Shown in pieces: positions 58,354 through 64,000 of a DNA stretch of 64,000 nucleotides. Below the pieces are notes generated by a model, which saw only the letters and a list, made by a program, of their open reading frames with translations, was not told the DNA's origin and did no database searches. This stretch comes from Drosophila miranda. Lineage: Eukaryota > Arthropoda > Insecta > Diptera > Drosophilidae. The position numbers and the translations under genes were made by a program. Position 1 is the stretch's first letter; every line of letters begins with the position of its first letter. Location of the stretch: assembly GCF_003369915.1 (NCBI RefSeq), contig NW_022881603.1, positions 11,205,249-11,269,248 on the forward strand, given 5' to 3'.

Positions 58354-61300
58354 CTTGCTCAAAATTATTATTCCCGATACTTCGTTATTTTTAAACACAT
58401 TTCACATTTTCCGCGCTCCGCACCGTTTCGCTCTTTCCAATTGGACTTTTTCTTGCGCCGGCGTCTGGTTCAATTTTGAGCGGCAGCAACATCGCCGCCA
58501 GCCCGCCAGCAACATTAAGCTCTCGCAAGCAACAAGCTGCCCGCACAGTGGGCCTTTGGACCTTTTGGCGTTAAAAATCATACTGTGGACCATACTTATG
58601 GCGGGGCTATTTTGGATGTTTTTCCTTGGTAGTTGCGACACATAAATACGTACATATGTCGCTCTAAAACACAAATCGTAGATTGGTGAACTTTAAGTGT
58701 CCATATTACCTAAATTGAATTTTTAAAATCTCTGAAAGACTTATCATATGCGTGAATCTGAATATTATTCGTATTATCCAAGCCGCTCATTGGATTTTTG
58801 ATTTTGGCCACCTGATATCCACTGTGCGACGTGCCGGCAACATGTTGCCGTGCACATTTTGCATGGAATTAAAAATAGTTGCACTCCAGTTTTGGCTTTA
58901 GCTGCGGTGTGGGTGGGTGGGTGTGGGTGTAGCTGCTACCAGCAACAAAGGCCACCATTCTTTTCCAACTTATTCCCTCAATTTCTGCTTTGGGTTGTCT
59001 GTTTCCCCTTCTCTTGATATTCGCTTGGTGAGGGTGTTGTGGTTTTGAGCATATATTTGCCACAAAGAGATGAAATCATAAATTATGGTATATCTTGATC
59101 AATATAGCACATCATGTCAATACAGTTATGCCTATCTGTCTGTTGAAGGTTTAAAGGCACTACATATATCTTATAGCTGACATTGCGAGTTTATATATGT
59201 AAGAGTATCAACAGCTTCGGAATTCGTCTTTGGACTTCCTTTCTTGTTTGTCTTGTCTTTACGGCTGATTTATTTAAAGCCGTCGCCAACACTGCCGCCC
59301 GTTCCGCCGCCAAATGTTGCTGAACCCTTGGCTGCTTAGACCGTAATTCATTCCACTCTGAAATCGGGCAGAATGACTGCCAATTCCCCCATTTGAATAT
59401 ATTCGAATTTCTAAATTGAAGTAGTCTTTGGCGCGACTTCCTTTCGGGCCATCAGTCAATCAGCCTAAAGACTAGACATCAAAGTGGATCGTTTCCTGGC
59501 CAGTGGGAATTGGGTCCACGACTGGTACTGGGTGTAGTAAGTATGTACATATGTACAATAATATGTAATTATGTCCACTTATGGCACTCCAAAGAAACAT
59601 CAACTTACTTGCATAAGTTGCATAAGTGCGCCAAAAAAGGTAACCGCCATCGGAGTTGCATGTGACAACGGCAGCAGCAACATTTGGCGAGCTCAGAAAC
59701 ATTTGGTGTTGCAGGCCCATTACATAAATAAACAGCTGGGAGGGGAGTTGGAGGCGACACATTTGGCTGAACTGATGAGGACAGAACTCTTTAGAGAGTC
59801 TATTAGGTAGCTCATGAAATTTGCCGCAGATATATAAAAAAGATATAGTCAGTAGTAGTCGTAGGGAGAGGCGCCCGGGGTTGTGGGCGGCATCGTTTGT
59901 GGTCGCCCACGCGTCTCGACTCTGACTTGCCCTCAACATCCTGATAATCTCTTATAATTGTCTCGCTCTGAGAGCGCAGCCGAAAATAGAAGATATGTTG
60001 CAGTTGCATATACATATGGTTCATACATATGTACATACATGTGCACGATGCATCTATCTCGCTCTACCGATTTTCACGCTTTTCACGGCAGACCCCTAGG
60101 GACAAAAAAAGGGGCGCGTGCGCATAAATAGTCAAAGTTCTCGAATCTAGATGATGTGTTGTATGGATGGCAAGGCGGCGACATGACACAAGCACAAAAA
60201 CAAGGCAAAAAAAAAGTGAACTTAAAATTTAATATTTCCTATGCACTGAAAGAAATTAGGAGGAAAAATGTAAGAAACCTGACAGGAAGTCCAACAAACC
60301 TATCAGTCTTTAATATGATATTCTACTGAAAAGCATTCTGATTTAAGAATTCTTTTGTACTTCGAACCATGTAGTTTATATTATACGTGGTATTATATAC
60401 TCCAAGCTAATATATTTACAGATAAAATTATAGAGCAACCCAATACCTTATCCATTCAGAATTAACCTCAGGTGAACTCTAGAAGTTCCCACTTCTGTCT
60501 TCTCTTTGAGAGCACTTCCTTTCTTATGATGGAATCTTCTAAATATATTGCGCTAGTGTATCAGAATCGAATTAGACTTCCGACTGGCACTATGAGTGAC
60601 ATTTAGATGGCCCCTCTCTTTAGCTCTTATAGCTTCTCCCCATCCTCTCTCTCTTCACATATCAACAACATCGGTGCGTCGTATTTTCCACTAATTAAGT
60701 TCTATTTCTTCCAGTCGTCTCCACTCCACTCCCATCCGTCGCTCCCTCCTCTGCTGTAGTGAAATCATTTCAGTTCATTGGCGCGATTTGTGGTCGGAGG
60801 TGAAGCCAAACGATTAGCGAATCGATTTGTGAGTGGCCCACAACGAATTGAATGTTGAGCGAAATTGAATTAGATCATTTATAGTAGATTGAAATCAATT
60901 AAAACATATCTTTTAGGGGTATGTCATGAATCACTACGAGCTTGGAGTATTTTTTTCCAGTCAAAAGAAGAAAATAGAGGACTGCCGTTCCTCTACAACG
61001 AAATACAAACATTGCTCATTACTTAAAAAAACGTTAGTTTAGTTGTTTAAATAAATCGCTTGAATCAAAAACGTAGGAGTTTTTCATCCAAAAATATCAG
61101 CAAACTTGAAGCACAGCAACACTGACCGTAGCGTAGTTTCAAAGCTTAAGCAAAAGCTTTATTTTGCACTCGACGGCTAGCTTTTAGCCGTTGCCGCTTA
61201 AAGGAAACTTCGCGCATTACTCGTAAATTCGTACTTTAATTCGAAAATAATATAAAATTAAGAAACAGCTATCCGTCAATGACAAATTTGCTGATCGAAG

Positions 61301-62087
61301 AACTCATCTCATCCTATCAAGAGAGTGACTGCGATTTCGGCTGGAACACAGTAAATGTTTTGAAAACTGGTTTCGAGCCAGACAATGAAATTCATCTACA
61401 TATATATAAATTGCGTTTTGTACAAACTGTTTTGATATTTGACTTTGGAATTCATTCTATAAAATAAGCATTGTGTTCGGGCTTTGCTTTGCCACTAAAT
61501 GTGGTTCAATGTCAAGGAAATTCCATGGCAGACAGAGAGGCAGAAAAGGAGGAAACTCAAGTGTGGGCTGCTGGCACATTAAGCCGAGGGAAGTGGGTCA
61601 TATGCCTCCCACTGGAGACCATTTAGGACATATATGCAGATGGGCCATTACAATCCAAATCAGTCAGACAGCCAACCAGGCAGCTGGAGAGTGACAATGG
61701 AATACTCGTAGTTTTTGCTCGTACGAATATTTATTATTTATTATCGGAAACTTGTAAAAACTGGCACGCAAAGCCTCCCGACGTGACCGACATGGCTAAG
61801 GCGGAACGCCCGATTTATGTCAAGCTGCGAGTATATTTATCTGCCCTATGAATATAGCATATAAGTCGAGCCTAGTTTTATTACTTTTTCGTTTCAATTG
61901 CAGCTCGAATTCTATTTAATTCTGCTTTGTCTTTGTTTTGTGGCTGATTTTTGCCAAAAGTTAAGCTGACATTCCTGTTTTGCGTTTTTTTAATTTAATT
62001 AAGATTGATTTAGTTTAGTTGACGCTGCTGACTGCAAATGGAAATTGACAAGAATATGTCAGTGTCTCTTGTCTGTTGCTTGGCTTC
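58354..62087. other. Host non-coding DNA upstream of exon 1, unit copy 2
   Basis: Duplicate of 47046-50784 at about 98-99% identity by eye. No gene is recognised. Confidence 0.5.
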
Positions 62088-62545
62088 TTTTTATACCAGA
62101 TACTCAAAATGAGTATTGGGGTATATTAGATTTGTGGTAAAAGTGGATGTGAGTAACGTCCAGAAGGAATCGTTTCCGACCCCACAAAGTATACATATTC
62201 TTGATCAGCATCAATAGCCGAGTCGATTGAGCCATGTCTGTCTGTCCGTCCGTCCGTCTGTCCGTCTGTCCGTCCCCTTCAGCGCCTAGTGCTCAAAGAC
62301 TATAAGAGCTAGAGCAACGATGTTTTGTATCCAGACTTCTGTGATATGTCACTGCTACAAAAATATTTCAAAACTTCGCCCCGCCCACTTCCGCCCCCAC
62401 AAAGGACGAAAATCTGTGGCATCCACATTTTTAAAGATACGATAAAGCCAAAAACGCAGAATCGTAGAGGATGACTATATGTTCTAGAGTGTAAAATCTC
62501 AACCAGATCGTATAATTATTATAGCCAGAATCAAGAAAACAATTT
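62088..62545 (+). mobile_element. DINE-1: DINE-1/INE-1 fragment, copy 2
   Basis: Duplicate of 50784-51240 with the same truncated end at the tandem junction. Confidence 0.82.
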
Positions 62546-62812
62546 CATAAACATAGAGCCCCATTAAAGTATGAACCTGGTGACTATGTAGCAGTCCGGC
62601 ATGTGGACACAACACCGGGGATCAATAAGAAGTTCGCACCAAAGTATCGAGGACCGTACAGGATCAATAGAGTATTGGATAATGATCGTTATGAGGTTGT
62701 CGACATTGAGGACTGTCAGTTGACGCAAATGCCATTCCGAAGTATACTAGAACCAGCAAGGCTTAAACCCTGGGTAGAGTGTAAGGATAAAACCATGGTC
62801 TCATGTTGTTAA
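62546..62812 (+). pseudogene. Element C integrase tail, tandem copy 3
   Basis: Duplicate of 44566-44832, uninterrupted. It provides the empty-site reference for the LINE insertion in copy 2. Confidence 0.88.
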
Positions 62813-62918
62813 TCGATGAAATAGTATGTTAAGTAAGACAATACCGAATAAGAAATGTTTAACCAACTTTATGCCTTAGTGTGTAGATCGTGGGCGATCT
62901 GTATTCAGGTTGCCCGAA

Positions 62919-63114
62919 TGTAAGATATGAATATTAGTTTATAAGATTTGAATATTAGTTTAAGATTTACTCATCGATAGTATTATAAGAAATAACAATG
63001 TACTCGATATATCGATACTTGTCGAGGACAAGTAAAATGCCAACACACATTCATTCGAATACGACGATCAAGAAAGAAGAACATATAATAAAACCGTGCT
63101 ATTAAAAGTTTACA
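62919..63114 (+). mobile_element. Element C 3' LTR, tandem copy 3, rearranged palindrome
   Basis: Like the other C LTRs, except that the palindrome centre reads GTCGAGGAC instead of GTCCTCGAC, and the right arm has lost TCGAT, leaving CAAGTAAAATGCC. Confidence 0.85.
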
Positions 63115-64000
63115 TATATGTAAATATATGTATGTATATTTTCGCGGTTGCAAGCCAATATTTCGATTTCGATTTTCAAATCATGGAGCTACCAGTGATC
63201 GATAACTAAGCAGTGTTTACACCATTATTTAGTTTTAATTGTGAAAAAATCTTTCTCGGTTGTGTGTGGGCATTAAAAACTAATAATTAACATCACATTA
63301 TGGGGTAAGCAAAAAAGACCATCAATGATGGCAGCTACTGCCAGACAGCGGCAATCCAATTACAATGCGAGGCCAGCGGAGCACCCACGACTGGCTGCCA
63401 GCAAAGATTACATCAATCAACGGCACGCATGAGACAAGGGGAGCAGAAATTTCCGCAACATCTTGGGAGTCCTCCCTCCTCCCCATTCGCGGGGACAGAT
63501 TCTCTCGTTTCAATTGAAATCAATGCAAAGTTTTATGTTCCGCATTCTTTTCCCAAACCAGCAAAGAGCCGTTGCACACGACTGCTCTGGCCCGTGTCGG
63601 TGCTAATGACGCCCGCAGAATGCAACAGAATCAAATCCACTGCTGCATTATATGAATCCACTCTTCCCACTTGAGATCTATAATAATAACAGCATCCCTG
63701 TCCAATGAGAGCCTGAGCAGATCTGACTGCATGGAGAGAATAGAGAATGGATGGCAATGATTCGGCCAAGTGATTTCAGATGGTCAAGAGTTTACTAGAT
63801 CAAAAGTTTAAAGCCCTACAACTGAGTGATGAATGCAATTTTCAATAGACTATATATGTGTCTGTTCCTTCTTTCATAATCAAACGATTCCCTATCCACA
63901 TCCATTCCATCCAATAGTCCGCGTCTAGTCGGTTCCAAGCATTTTCCATAGTCTTTCATGGGTCATTTCGTTGCAGCTGTTGTCGGTCCGCTGTTGGGCA
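63115..64000. other. Host non-coding DNA, unit copy 3 (partial)
   Basis: Duplicate of the start of the host part of the unit (45138 onward). Nothing else is seen before the window ends. Confidence 0.55.

Larger units (their letters stand above)
51241..62545. repeat. 6.7-kb tandem unit, copy 2 (interrupted by a LINE)
   Basis: This is the same unit with a 4.57-kb LINE at 51471-56039. Without the LINE it is about 6.74 kb. It has a private ~57-bp insertion near 57580-57640 and small differences in the opa repeats. Confidence 0.92.
62546..64000. repeat. 6.7-kb tandem unit, copy 3 (cut by window end)
   Basis: It repeats the element C integrase tail (to 62812), the C LTR (62919-63114) and the first ~900 bp of host DNA. 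The window ends before the coding exon would be reached. More copies may follow. Confidence 0.9.

Overview
The window is eukaryotic, almost certainly Drosophila. It has spliced genes with GT-AG introns, CAG (opa) glutamine repeats, a DINE-1/INE-1 repeat with its typical GTCTGTCCGTCC core, Osvaldo-like and micropia/mdg3-like LTR retrotransposons, and a CR1-type LINE. The host genes resemble fat-spondin, the GTF3C3 (TFIIIC) subunit and a MOV10/Armitage-type helicase, which I believe lie on chromosome arm 2R (Muller element C) in D. melanogaster. Every host gene carries coding lesions and is embedded in nested, tandemly amplified transposons. That fits a non-recombining, degenerating copy; the neo-Y of an obscura-group species such as D. 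miranda is my leading hypothesis, but it is an inference.

Region 1 (1-24212) is a tandem array of one composite. Family A, an Osvaldo-like Ty3/gypsy element on the + strand, is joined tail to tail to its relative, family B, on the - strand. The duplicated unit is about 13.2 kb, with its junction at 9846/9847. Both copies carry the same ~1-kb inverted segment inside A's pol. Both families keep a G GGA AAC heptamer in slippery phase at the gag-pol overlap.

Region 2 (24213-37856) holds four host genes. These are the truncated 3' part of fat-spondin (+), a TFIIIC TPR subunit (-) with frameshifts, a MOV10-like helicase (+) with a frameshift, and a large multi-exon gene (-) with an N-terminal ZC2HC zinc finger and a C-terminal double zinc ribbon cut off by an in-frame stop.

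Region 3 (37968-45137) is a broken Ty3/gypsy element, family C. Its pol is split by a 2.08-kb insertion with 5-bp target duplications. It lies in what I infer to be intron 1 of the zinc-finger gene.

Region 4 (44566-64000) is a second tandem array with a 6.7-kb unit present at least 2.2 times. Each unit runs from the end of C's pol through its LTR and ~6 kb of host DNA, including a 424-bp coding exon, to a DINE-1 fragment. That exon's splice phase matches exon 2 of the zinc-finger gene, so the amplification probably multiplied its first exon. An intact CR1-like LINE sits in the second copy.
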